Translations under genes and position numbers: made by a program
Source of the DNA: Gnetum montanum
Taxonomy: Eukaryota > Streptophyta > Gnetopsida > Gnetales > Gnetaceae
Assembly: GCA_015680685.1 (NCBI GenBank)
Contig: MNCI01018018.1
Location: 138,168-202,167, forward strand
Direction: 5' to 3'
Length of the DNA stretch: 64,000 nt
Shown here: in pieces, positions 10,690 to 21,720 of the stretch
Layout: every line of letters begins with the position of its first letter
Numbering within the stretch: the first letter of the stretch is position 1
Notes under the pieces: model-generated
The model's input: only the letters and a program-made list of their open reading frames with translations
What the model was told of the DNA's origin: nothing
The model's database searches: none

Positions 10690-11115
10690 GTTCGTAGGCC
10701 AATGGTAAAAACTGGATTCATGGAGACGCCACAACATTCGCAAAGCTTTTTCAGAGGTTATGCCAATTTGGTTTTACTGGGAGAGGGAAAAAACAACTGT
10801 ATATTCATGCTGAAAAATCAAGTGTAGAGCTGAAATGTTTTTACTTCCCTTGAAAGTTCACTTTTGAACATGTATGCAAATTGTAGCTTAATCGAAATGG
10901 TGACAGCCGGCCGCGCGTTCGATCGGCGGGGATGAACATCCAAACTGGCTGGATCCAAGGATGCTCTGTTCATTTTCAGGATGATTCATGCCAAAACCGT
11001 GAGCCATGGAATGCAATTATCTTGGGATTATCTTAGGATCAAAGGCTTTGGAAATCTTGCAGATATGCAGGAAAACGGAGTGAACCAAATGATTGCACTT
11101 TCAGCCGTGTAATGC
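10690..11115 (+). pseudogene. PPR-repeat protein-like pseudogene fragment
   Basis: Broken plus-strand frames carry several signatures of plant pentatricopeptide repeat proteins, which bind organellar RNA. These are MVKTGFM (10702), LLNMYANCSLIEMV (10860-10905, compare the family's L-x-x-M-Y-x-K-C-G-x-I-x-x-A), WNAIILGLS (11008-11035, compare S-W-N-x-M-I) and MQENGV with NDCTFS one frame over (11065-11105, compare G-x-x-P-N-x-x-T-F). Each match is in order and spaced about as in one to two repeats, but frame changes and stops separate them. The gene is dead or the fragment is badly rearranged. An intronless retrocopy or truncated gene would look alike. Confidence 0.55.
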
Positions 11116-13625
11116 TAAACTTGTAAAACAGGGCATATCTATTTTGAATGATAATATGCCATTGATTATCTTAAGAACAAGGACTTTATTATTATTATTA
11201 CTTTCCTTGAAACATTCTAGATTAATACAAGAAATTCTTAAAATTTAATTAAATCAAGGTCCGTACCAAAACAAATGCACCTAAGTGCAAACACCGAAGT
11301 GCAAATATTAGTCTCAAGTAAACAGAGGATGGGATTCTCCTTGATGCAAAAAGTTACCATCCTCCTTATCTGTTGTATGTTTAATTCCACAACTTCTTCC
11401 TTATTCTTTAGTTTGAGGCCTTTTCATTGCTCTTCCCTCATCATTATNAAGCATTATTTCATAGAATTTGTTTCATTAAATGGTATAAATGTGACAATAG
11501 TTAGACAGGTGATGTTATTGGTAGGGATGTTGGATTAGAGTACAAGAGCACCTATTCAATATGTATTTATGTTTTATGTGTGATTTCGGTATTTATGCAT
11601 TTGCACTATAGTGTTATGTTATGTGATGTTTGGGTGTGATTTTGGCATGTGAAGGTGTAGACCATTTGATAAGGATTTTGTAGCAAGGGTATTAGTTGGG
11701 AAGAGATAAATGAAAATAAACTTACAAAAAAATTTAGCTAAAACAAGAGATGTAAAATGAAAAAGTAACATTTGTTTATACCCATGAAGTGAAGCACATG
11801 AGCAAAGAAAAAAGGAACTTACATTATTTCTTTTAACAAAAGTAATACAAAAAGGACCCATCGACTTTACCACCACATACCCATAAAAATGGAGTCAATT
11901 TCATTTCTTTTTTGTTTGAAAAACAAAAACAAAAACCAAGTTTCAATTTCTTCACTTGCATTTTCCTTCGTTTCCTTCGAATTTTGAGCTTTGTGGACAG
12001 TTTTTGCTTACTCTAAACCTAGATTGGAAATTTTTGCAGTTGTATTTACATGGGTGTGGAACTTGTTTGAAGCAAAATGAAGTTTTGCTGGCTTTTTAAG
12101 GATTTTTTTGCTTGTTTTGGACTTTCTATTGCAATAACTTTACTTGGTGGGTTGTCTTTACCTTTTCTCTGAATTTTTATGTCGGATTAGTGTATATGAT
12201 CATGCAATGTGGGCATGTGGGGTAGATAGTTAAAAAATTGAGCTTGGACGTGTTATTTTGCATATTTTTTGAAATTGTACATTTTTGGTTATGAATTGTT
12301 TATTCGTATATATGCAATGTATGGTATGATGTGAACTTGGGGAACAAGATATGTGATGTTGATGAGATCAGTTGGGTTAGAATATTATATTTTAGGAGCC
12401 TATTGTCGTGCAGGAGTTTCTAGGAGTTTCAGTTATCATTGATTGTAATTAAATATTATTACTTATTATTTTATTAATCAAACTTTAACCATGCATAACT
12501 TTGCTTTGAAGAGTCTGATTTAGGTGAAATTAGTGTTGTTAGGATTTTTTTGGAAAGTACTTTCTAATTGTGGAATTGGTTTTATCTTTGGGCATATATC
12601 ATTTTGAAGGTTAGTGTAGTGGTCATTTTGTGGTATTACATGCAGTTCAAGAAATATGGTTGTGGTGCAAAATTTTGTTTTGTCGAATCATGGTACTATT
12701 TTCATGGAATGAATGTGACTATTAGGTGTGGATATATGTGGTTATGTTATGTTGGTTTTGGATGTGTTGTGCTTGTCACATGTGTTGGCTTAAGCTAGCT
12801 AGGCTTTGTACATGTCTTCGCGACGATGCTTGTGAAAATTGTTGGCGCATGATGCTAGCATGAGGGTGTGAACCGGTTGGTGATGAGGCACCTGGAGGTA
12901 GTATGGATTGACCCTTACTATGATGCATCAATGAGGCTCCTATCTCAAGCCTCATCTTGAGAGTGGAAGAGCATAAGTGTGTTCATCCCTATGGCTAGTA
13001 TGTGGCATAGGTGTGTTTGTCCCTATAGCCAATCCTCCAGAAGGCTAGTGATTGTGGGTCACAAGTTAACGGACCCTAACACTAGTTGGAAAATAAAAGA
13101 ATAATAAAAGACCTGTAGGCAATGATTGTTTATGAGTACTCATGGCAATGTTTCACATACTACACTGAGTGTGGATATGCTAGCAACCACATGGGTTGTG
13201 TGTATGATAGTATTAGCTATGTATATAATAGTCTCAATTTGTAAGTCATAGCACTTCTATATATCTATATGTACTGTTTGGATTATGGTTGTATGGGACA
13301 TATGTTGTTTCACGATATGGAGTAGGTATGATGTCATGGGCATGATAGTGGAAATGCATGTGATGTGGTGTAACGAATATATGATTTTATCTATAGTTGT
13401 ATGATAATCATCTATTCTCTATGATAATGATTCTGCTTGTGATATGTGTGATATGGTAGGTGTTTGTTGTTTTAAGACTAACAGTTATTGTAGGTTGTTT
13501 TATGCCCCACTCCTCTCCTCCCATGTATTACTTGTTGAGCATCTAGCAAGGGAAGTATAAAGGTTTTCCACTTAGTTTTATACTGACTTTATTTAATTAT
13601 AGGTGGAAGTTGCAGGAGCATAGAC

Positions 13626-13631
<6 letters not shown>
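11116..13631. other. Unassigned AT-rich intergenic DNA
   Basis: No frame here resembles a protein I know. The part 12830-13130 has a different composition (gatgaggcacctggagg, gggtcacaagttaacggacc) and an internal imprecise repeat (gtgttcatccctatggc / gtgtttgtccctatagc, about 40 bp apart), which would suit part of a gypsy LTR, but no partner copy is present in the window to prove it. One N lies at 11448. Confidence 0.4.
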
Positions 13632-13670
<39 letters not shown>

Positions 13671-13671
13671 N

Positions 13672-13701
<30 letters not shown>
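13632..13701. repeat. (AG)n microsatellite
   Basis: About 35 AG dinucleotides, interrupted by one N at 13671. The true length is uncertain because the N probably marks a collapsed or unresolved join inside the repeat. Confidence 0.95.
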
Positions 13702-13706
<5 letters not shown>

Positions 13707-14429
13707 GAGGGGAGAATCTTCAAGGATTGGTTAATGTATTTGTATGAAACTCTCTATACTCTTCTATATATATGCTGATGTTTATGTACTTTTGTATCAT
13801 ATGAGAGTAGTGTAGATTGTTGGATTATGTAGGGTTGTATAAATTGAGCTTGAGAATGGAGTAAAGATGAATTATTCATAATTAATTTTCATTCTCCTTT
13901 CTTTATCATTTCTAGTAGTAGAGCATAGAAAAGAATGTGAATGTTGTAATATGCGTTGGATGTGTTATTTCTAAAAAGATAAATAGTTCATCATTAGCTT
14001 TGTCTTAAAAAAGATAAGTACTTTATACTCTCATTCCTAGCAATAGGATGAACATTTTTTCAATCTAGCAATAGGTAATGACTAAGTGGGGGTTTAAGAA
14101 TGAGTTCTTGAATGATTAAAACTTAGAAATAAGTTTTATTTTCTTTCTCTTCATTACTCATACATAGTTTAGTTTGATTTGTTGCTGCTTATTAACTCAA
14201 TACATCTAAGCTCAGAGAGGGTAGATCAAAAGAGTAATTTGGCCATTCATATATCTTTGAACATCTTCTTTTGTTATTTTATTTTATTTTATAATGAATG
14301 GGACATATTAGGTAGTACAATGCCCTTACTACTTCGATGTTAATTAAGAATTACACTTATTAAGTTGTCTTAATTCTGCTCTATCACATGCATATAGAAG
14401 AAGACATCTTGATAAAGAAGATGATAATT
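13702..14429. other. Unassigned DNA upstream of plus-strand gag
   Basis: AT-rich sequence with no recognisable protein. It would contain the leader of the plus-strand element whose gag follows, but neither an LTR-A end nor a tRNA-Asp-like primer site is visible, so the 5' end of that element is missing or too decayed. Confidence 0.35.
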
Positions 14430-15910
14430 ATGAAAGAAAAAGAAAAAGGATCAGGTCTAAAGAGAGAGAGAGCATCATGAGCATCAAAGCGATCATCACT
14501 AGAGTAGAGCTCACAAACCTAAAGATCATGAAGAACTCCTACTAGCCATATAAAATATGATCAACATTACGGAAGTTGTGTACATTCCTACTAGGCATGT
14601 AAGGGATAGTCGCATCAAGTGACTATACATGAACAACATTTTAAAATTTGAAGGTGAATATCATGTAGATTCATAACACCATCTCCAAGCCTTCCATGAT
14701 GCTTGTGCCCTACAAAACATTGAAAATGATTGGCAAAATTTAAAGTTATTTACTCAAACACTCATGAAGAAAGTAAAAAGTTGGCATAGATACTTAGATC
14801 TAAAATCAACTCGAAGATGGAATACCATGCTAGAGTTGTTCAATGACAAGTATCAAACTTGCTCTAGAGTGTCTATTCTAAGAAAATAGATCCAAAAATG
14901 GAAACAAAGGACACATGAATCCCTTGATGTGACAATGGGCAGGTCCTACTCTCTATTGCATAAGTGCCTAGGCCATAGATTTTCTCAAAGGGAAAAACTT
15001 TGACACATCATCAATGGGCTAAGGAACAAGAAAAGTGAGATCCTTGGGATATATGTCCAAAAAAGATTATTTGAATTGACAACTCATTGTATTCAAATAC
15101 TTATATACCAAGTGGTGAAAGAGGAAGAAGTGTTAAGGAAAAGAGGATTGGTAGAAGAATACAATAGAGATCTAGCAATAAGGAAGATGGATGTAAGAAT
15201 GGACGAGTCACAAGGAGAAGAAATCTTGGAAGACATGATTAAGTTAAAGACTCTACCAATCTAGAAATTAATTAATGACATTATGATAAAGGTATAGAAA
15301 ATGTAGAATTCTGTGGACAAAAAGTTTGTTATAGCACTAAAGATAGTAGAGGAAAAGACTAAACAAGCCTTAAATAGAAGCAAAGACAAGAACAAAAGAA
15401 GAGACAATGGATATGAAAATTACAAGCACAAAGGGAAAGTTGTTGTAGGAGAGGAACTAATGAACTCCAATTCAGAAGAGGACAAAGGATGTAAAGTGTG
15501 CTAATATGAACATCCTAAGGGATGTTACCCTATCCTAGTCCACTTGTAAGAGTTCAAGGCATATGTATTTAATCTAAAATTCATCAAGAAATAAATGTCC
15601 AAATGATTATCTTATTCACAAGGTAATTTTTAATAGCCCTACCAGCAATCATATTATCCAATTGAGGCTTAACCTCAACCAAAAAAGTAATACCAGTAGT
15701 AGTGGCAACAACCACAAGCATGGGGAATGCCACCACTATGACAACAGTATCCATACAAGTAGCCTAATCCCTGTGGATACTATATTCAATATTTGTTCTT
15801 TTTGGGGAACACTTCTGTTCATACTTCCTCACCCTACTATCCACCAAAATACCATAGACCTACTACTTTACACATGGATCAAAGTTCTTATACATTCCAA
15901 CTAGTAGCTA
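14430..15910 (+). pseudogene. gag remnant, Athila/Tat-like Ty3/gypsy (plus strand)
   Basis: It aligns segment by segment with the minus-strand gag at 29.7-31.7 kb. Near 14500 there is DHEELLLAI and then ITEVVYIPTRH (minus copy ITEVVRVPTRH); at 14700 FHDACALQNIEND; at 14800 RRWNTMLELFNDKYQ; and at 15497 KGCKVC-x-YEHPKGCYP, the Cys/His motif. A Gln/Tyr/Pro-rich tail follows (15640-15900). The capsid region would assemble the cytoplasmic particle. At least eight in-frame stops are visible, so it is non-functional. It is the first module of an ordered gag-protease-RT-RNase H-integrase series running to 18.8 kb. Confidence 0.8.
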
Positions 15911-16189
15911 GTCCCTCATTCAAAGCTCCCAACACTTTACCACTGATATCACCGCTAGTCATGTAAGTGAAAATGCCAACACAACCATAATAAAAGAGCA
16001 CTACCTAGGCAATCACTACACAAGAGGATGTGATAATAGGTGAACCAAAAGCTAGGAAACATTCCTTCTTTATGGTAAGTTTAGAAAAGATTCAAAGGAT
16101 GGAGACTTCATTTAACTTTGTCCCATTGGTAGAGAAGAACTTAACAACCTTCATGCCTATAAAAATGATAACCCATTAGATCAAAATTA

Positions 16190-16720
16190 GAGCACTTCCC
16201 AAGAAAAGAAAAAATCCTAGAAGCTCCTTAGTATATATCTAGATTTTAGGACATAAATCATGCAAGGCTCTATTATATTTTGGATAAGGAGTAAACATTA
16301 TTTCATAGGATATGTATATGATCTGGAATCTTTCCCTAGTGAAGAAGAGTGACATTCAATTAGATCTTGTAGATTAGTCAATTGTCATTCCACTTGGACA
16401 AGTGGAGAACATAATCACCACCATTAGTGGCTAGTGATACCCTATTGATTTCTTAGTCATACATGTGAGAAAGAACAAAGGGAAATCCCATAATAATGGG
16501 AAGAGCATGGCTTAGTACTATGAATGCTAAGCTTAGAATCAGAGACTTGTCCTTGGAAATTTTCAAGGATGAAGCTGGAATTATTTAGAGATGTAGAGTT
16601 TCATGCATTGCATATAATGATAATAGGTGCAATTATGTGTAGAAGATTTGGACCACAAAAAATGATACTATTACAACATTCAATAGATGTGTAGAAGACA
16701 TGTGTATACAATAGTGTCTA
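16190..16720 (+). pseudogene. Aspartic protease and protease-RT linker remnant (gypsy)
   Basis: SCKALLYFG followed by GVNIIS near 16265-16305 corresponds to CKALMDSGSRVNLIS in the minus copy at 29.26-29.31 kb; the catalytic D-S-G has decayed to Y-F-G. Downstream, IPLGQVENIITTI matches IPLGLVEDIVTTV of the minus copy, and pieces of the MGRAWLST segment follow out of frame. It would have cleaved Gag-Pol; loss of the catalytic Asp and several stops make it inactive. Confidence 0.7.
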
Positions 16721-17109
16721 TATGGAGCAACCACTAGGCAAGAAGGTACCTAGTGGCTCATTACTAAAAAAGAATCAGAATCTAACATATGCATGGAATC
16801 CTTGGACAAAATTATGAGTGCCTATGTTGAAGAAATAGATAAGTTAGAGCAATTAAGAGGAAAATCTCATTACATGAAATCATAACAGGAGAAAGGCATT
16901 GAATGGGGATATTTAGAGATACTCGAAAAGTACAAACCAAAACCTCTAGAACTAAAGGCCCTATTGGATGCACTAGAATATGCTTTAATAAACAATAAAA
17001 AATAAGTAATCATAAATGTTAATATTAATAAAGAACAAAAGATAAAATTATTGGAAATGGTAAATAAATGGCCAACTACATTCTCATGGTCTATGATGAA
17101 ATCGTTAGC

Positions 17110-17840
17110 ATTGATCCATGCATTTATCAATACCAAATCTATATAAATCCAATCATCAAATCACATCACCAACCTCAAAAGAGATTGAACCCAAAACTTA
17201 GTGAAGTTATCAAATAAGAGTTGGAAAAACTATTGAAAGCTAGGTTCATCTATCCCATAGTAGATAGTGAATGGATTAGCTTATTAGTCATTGCCTCAAA
17301 GAAAGGTGACAACTGGAGGGTTTGCATTGACTTTCGATTATTGAACATGACGACATTCAAGGATCATTTTCCTTTATCATTTTTTGACTAGGTCCTAGAT
17401 ACCATTATAGGACACTAGTACTATAGTTTCTTAGATGGATATAGTGGGTACAACCAAATCCAAATTACACTAGAAGATTCAGAGGAGGCCATGTTCACTA
17501 GTCCATGGGGAATGTTTGCATACAAGCATGTGTCCTTTGGCTTGCGTAATGCTCCTACTACTTTCTAGTGACTTGTGGTAAGTATCTTCCAGAAGTATAT
17601 TAGTAATGGATTTAAAGTATTTATGGATGATTTTTCCACATATGGACTAGACTTCAAATAAGCCTTGGACTGTTTAGAGCAAGTTTTGAAAAGTTGTGTT
17701 GAAATTAATGTAAAGCCCAATTGGCAAAAAATCCGCTTAATGGTTTAAGATGGCATAGTTCTGGGACATAAATTATTTCATAATGGAATAGAGTAGATCA
17801 AAAAATGATCAAAGTCATTCAAAACATTACTTAGAGGCCA
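17110..17840 (+). pseudogene. Reverse transcriptase remnant, Athila/Tat-like
   Basis: A nearly continuous frame with about five stops shows the RT blocks in order. These are RLNPKLSEVIK and LLKARFIYPI (fingers), NWRVCIDFRLLN (motif with catalytic-site Asp region), YYSFLDGYSGYNQI (17425-17460, characteristic of Athila/Tat), WGMFAYKHVSFGLRNAPTTF, and FMDDFSTYGLDF (17617-17655) with the YMDD-type box intact as FMDD. The thumb follows (LMV-DGIVLGHKLF, near 17750). It would copy the element RNA into DNA. Compared with the minus copy at 27.7-28.8 kb it keeps the catalytic Asp pair but has more stop codons. Confidence 0.9.
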
Positions 17841-17859
17841 CAAATAGTAAAATATGTTA

Positions 17860-18425
17860 GATCATTTCTTGGCCATATAAGATATTATAGGACATTTATT
17901 GAAAAATTTTGAAAGATTACAAAATCACTCATTGAAATAACAAAGAGTGATGCTTCATTTCAATGGATAGAATAATGTGAGAAAGTATTGAAGATTATAA
18001 AATAAAAATTGATCAAGACACCAATCCTTTGAGCTCTATATTGGTCCAAGCCTTTTCACATTATGACAAATGCTTCAAACTATGCATTAGGAGTAGCGTT
18101 AACTTAACTTGATAACCAGAAATGACCTTATTATATACATTACATCAATAAAAGTATCTCTTGGGCACACCTTAATTATACTATCATAGACAAGATGCTT
18201 ATGGTGATGGTGGTGTATGTGCTTGAAAAATTTAGACACTATGTGCTTGGGTATTCCATTTATGTCCATATTGATCATAGTGTTTTAAGGTTTTAATGAA
18301 TAAACAAGTGATAAGTCTAAGAGTGATAAGATGGCTCATCATTCTACAAGAATTTAGTATTACAATGATCAATAGAAAATGAATTGAAAATGTTGTAGCT
18401 AACCACATGTCAAGGTTAAGATGGG
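17860..18425 (+). pseudogene. RNase H remnant, Athila/Tat-like
   Basis: After the RT connection (FLGHIRYYRTFIEKF around 17865-17910, the conserved F-L-G-H-x-x-Y-Y-R-R-F-I) comes an RNase H whose first strand reads MTNASNYALGVAL (18060-18100), with the catalytic Asp replaced by Asn. The domain continues with NYTIIDKMLMVMVVYVLEKFRHYVLG (18175-18250, read as two parts) and VHIDHSVLRF, where the D-H-x-x-L motif is kept, ending at VVANHMSRL. Stops and the Asp loss make it inactive. Confidence 0.8.
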
Positions 18426-18529
18426 AACCTCAAGAAAATAAAGAACCATTGTTAGATTAATTTCTTGATGAAAAACTATTCAAAAAAGTAGCCATGGTTA
18501 AAGACTTAATAGTGAAGTCATATATTACT

Positions 18530-18800
18530 GATTACATGACATATCTTACTATACAAGAACTTCTTGTTGAATGGGATAAGAAGCATAAATAAGCGTTCCT
18601 CCATAAGGTACAATGGTATATGGAAATAAATGGAAGACTTTACAAGATATGTGCTAAGGAGTTGATAAGATGGTCTATTCTAGAAGCAAATTAACAAAAA
18701 GTCCTACAAGATGCACATGAAGGACCATGTTGTGATCATTATGTAGGACAAAGGACAACACTGAAAGTGGAACCTTTTGACTATATCCAAAAATTTTGTA
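18530..18800 (+). pseudogene. Integrase zinc-binding domain remnant (core missing)
   Basis: A frame reads WYMEINGRLYKICAKE, then LQDAHEGPCCDHYVGQRTT (18706-18760), the H-x(3)-H half of the HHCC zinc finger of gypsy integrases; the minus copy reads DAHEGPCGGHYAG. The CC half and the whole DDE core are absent: the sequence turns into the element's 3' region within about 40 bp. Integration functions are therefore lost by deletion. Confidence 0.75.
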
Positions 18801-18829
18801 GCAAATGGATAGTAAATAGTTTTGTGATC

Positions 18830-20165
18830 ACTCTTAACGATAGTCATGGGGGTGTCAAGTTTGACACTTAAGCATTCCTTATTTTAATATTCTTATATTT
18901 TTACATTTTTAACCTTTTTTTTACTAAATTTTCACATTCTTTAATATCTTTTCCATTCTTTTATATTTTTTCCATTTCTTAATAATTTTTTATTCTTTAA
19001 TATCTTTCAAATTATTTTTACATTTTCTATTTTTCGTTACCAATTTTTTTTATGAATTTTACTATCTTTCATGCACATATTTTTGTTGATTTTTTTCAAT
19101 AAAGTATAAAGGAATAAAACAAGATGTAGTCAAAATAATGAGAATTTTACCCTATGTTATTAAATCATTAAAAGACTAATTATATATGTAGTGAGACCAC
19201 ATCATCTATCCACTCATTTCCAATAATAAGAGGTTCTTACCATGGATATAATGACATTCTTTTCACAATAAAACTAAAATAAACTTGTAACTATTATGCC
19301 TTGATAGAAAAGAGAAGAACCAAGTGGGAATGAAAGGGGTTTGACATCAAGGGTACTTGTGAATTCTCTAAGACTACTATTGTAAGTCTTATCCTACTAT
19401 TAAGTCATATTATTTACTTGAGTTCTAACAAAAAATAAAAGTATGTTATAAAAATAAGTGCTACCTTATCATGTCACTAGAAACACATGTTACACATGCC
19501 TAAAGGTAGTCCTCTGGTAAGAATAACATAGTAATAACAAAATAAATATATAGAATAAAAATTTTTAGGGGTTCCACTAGAAAGAAATGTTACCGATGCC
19601 TAAAGGTAGGTGACTTTTTAGAAACTTCAGGATTTCTTGGACTTGTATTGGTTATGGAACTAGAAAGACATGTTGCCCATGCCTAAAGGCATTTCTTTGT
19701 CCAATGGCCAAGCCTCCTTAAAAAAAAACTTTGTTTTAATAAACTGCTTCCTTAAACACCATTGCTAAGTGTTAATACTCCTTGCGATTGTGGTAGTCTT
19801 GTAATGGTTATTTTTGGGATGATATAATGTGATGTCATTGGTAAATGGTATGGAATTGGTTTGGATCTTGGATGAAAGGGCTAATGATCATTTCAACCAT
19901 GCATCACATAGAATTCATTATGTCTATGGTAAGACACCTCACATCCCACTTTCTATAATCCCTACTACTACCATCCCATCTCATTATAATATGATAGTTT
20001 TGTATAATTTAGTGTTATTTTTATGATTGAGGCAAGATTAACATGTGTGTTTTTGGAAGACAGGTATGTTTTACATTCAACTCCTTAAGTGCCTATGAAC
20101 ACTTATAGGTATAATTATACAAGGGCATTAAGGGCTGAAGCCTGCTTTGGGGAGGATCCATTGAT
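18830..20165 (+). other. Long 3' noncoding region of the plus-strand gypsy element
   Basis: It starts with GTCATGGGGGTGTCAAG (18843), a counterpart of the minus copy's GTCATGGGGGAGATGG just after integrase at 25.72 kb. Then follow a T-rich tract (18870-19090), the 'gtgagaccacatcatc' block (19190) and the conserved CCTGCTTTGGGGAGG block at 20140-20154. Three partly repeated segments containing 'aagacatgttgcccatgcctaaagg' variants occur at about 19482, 19580 and 19665, so part of this region is internally triplicated. No coding frame is seen. Confidence 0.65.
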
Positions 20166-20976
20166 ATAACTCTTATCCTTCATACCTATTGACCAATTCC
20201 ACATCATCTTCTATCTCTGAAATACTTATGCGGTTATTGTTACTTTCTTATATACTCATCTTGGATCATACATTCAGCAATTTTTACCAACCATCTCCTA
20301 CAAACTTAATCAACTTACCTTACCAAACTCCTTTTAAAACACATTTTCAATGATAAATTCTTACATTTTGAGCATCACCTATGACTAAGAACCCTTAAGA
20401 CCATCTCTATACCTTCCAGACTATCCATTTCATTTAATTTTTCCATCAAAATTTGCTCAAAATATTGAAAAATTTTGTAATGATATTGCAGATACGATGT
20501 ATGAGCCCATGCAATGTTGCATCTACGATGTCAATATCATAAAAACTATGTATATGCATAGGGAATTATAAATTTTATTGATTTCCTCATTCAACGCCTA
20601 GGGGGTTCATGTTGTTTTTTTTTTACCTTTGAACTTCCAAGGGCCATATCTTCCTCACTGTAACTCCAATTTAAGCCATTTTCATTTCTTCTTACTCATA
20701 GAGTGATCAACTTACTTGTGGGGGAGAGTATTGCACATAGTTGTGCAATTTGCATCAAATTTTCTTAATGTTTAGAAGAATAAAGAAAGGGTAAGAACAA
20801 TAAAGAATAATCATATTATAAACTAATAAAGGCTAATAAACTTAACAATTCTTCCCAATTAACCATTGAAGCACATGTTAAATAAGAAATTAATGATTGT
20901 GATAGGTCATAAAGTTTAAAAATTATTTGAAAACCTTAGGAAATTTTACAATTGAGGGTTTTTACAAATTTTTTCT
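20166..20976 (+). promoter_or_regulatory. Promoter-like unit upstream of the coiled-coil ORF
   Basis: It aligns with two minus-strand units (62.9-63.56 kb and 34.9-35.6 kb). Shared parts, in order, are a GATATTG / CAATGTTG / TCAATATC palindrome-rich block (20477-20540), a TATA-like box ATAAAAACTATGTATATG (20539-20556), and about 180 bp downstream GTGGGGGAGAGTATTGCAC (20716-20734). The unit lies between the gypsy 3' region and a coiled-coil frame on the same strand, so it is inferred to drive that frame; it could instead be an LTR of a different family. Confidence 0.5.
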
Positions 20977-21720
20977 AACTCTACAATCTTAATAAGAACA
21001 AAAACCTAATAGTAAGATTTGATTTTCACTAAAACCAAGAACTTGAGGAAGAGTTATGAACATTTACAGATTTTTATGAAAACCTTAAAATAATTCTTTA
21101 GGATTGCAGATGTGTATTAAAAGACTCATAGTAGAAGGATCATCACAACAAAGGGGAAAGAGACCTAGAAGAAGGAAACAAGTTGGAGAATAGATTCCAT
21201 TCACAGAGTAAGAGGCTCAGTCCTATAACATTTAATAGCCAACATCTGCGATAGGATAATTCACGCATGAAAAAGTTGATGTACTATTTGATCAATAGCA
21301 AAGACAACACCTCACACTCTCAAATGAATGTCTCTAAGCTATTCAGGAAAAACTCTGCAATCTTAATAGGAACAAAAACTTAATATTAAAATTTGATTTT
21401 TGCTAAAACCAAGAACTTAAGGAAGAGTTATGAACATTTAGATATTTTTATGAAAACCTTAAAATAATTCTTTATGATTGTAGATGCATACTAAAAGACC
21501 CACAACAGGATTGTCACAGCAAAGGGGAAATAGACCTAGAAGAAAGGGACAATCTAGAGAATAGATTCCATTCACAGAGCAAGAGGCTTAGTCCTATAGC
21601 AATTAGCCAACATCTATGATAGGATAATTCACACAGGTAGAAGCTTATGTACAATCTGATCAAGATCAAGGACAACACCTCATATTATCAAACGAATGTC
21701 TCTAAGCCATTTAAGAAAAG
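20977..21720 (+). repeat. 374-bp tandem duplication
   Basis: Copy 1 (20977-21350) and copy 2 (21351-21720) begin AACTCTACAATCTTAATAAG and AACTCTGCAATCTTAATAGG and stay aligned to CTCTAAGC(C/T)ATT(T/C). Identity is high, with mostly single-base changes. No N separates them, so this looks real. Each copy holds the 5' leader and the basic N-terminus of the coiled-coil frame (SQQRGNRPRRKGQS in copy 2), so the frame's start is duplicated. Confidence 0.9.

Noticed and set aside
12568-12798. 76-codon frame with many aromatic and hydrophobic residues
   Set aside because: No homology, no conserved motifs, and TG-rich composition explains the residues. Not supported as a gene.
13632-13701. AG microsatellite as a GAGA-type regulatory element
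   Set aside because: No gene or promoter lies nearby and its length is uncertain because of the N; simple slippage explains it.
20166-20976. Promoter-like unit as an LTR of a separate family
   Set aside because: Kept as the alternative only: no TG..CA boundaries, target duplication or primer site could be found around any of the three copies.
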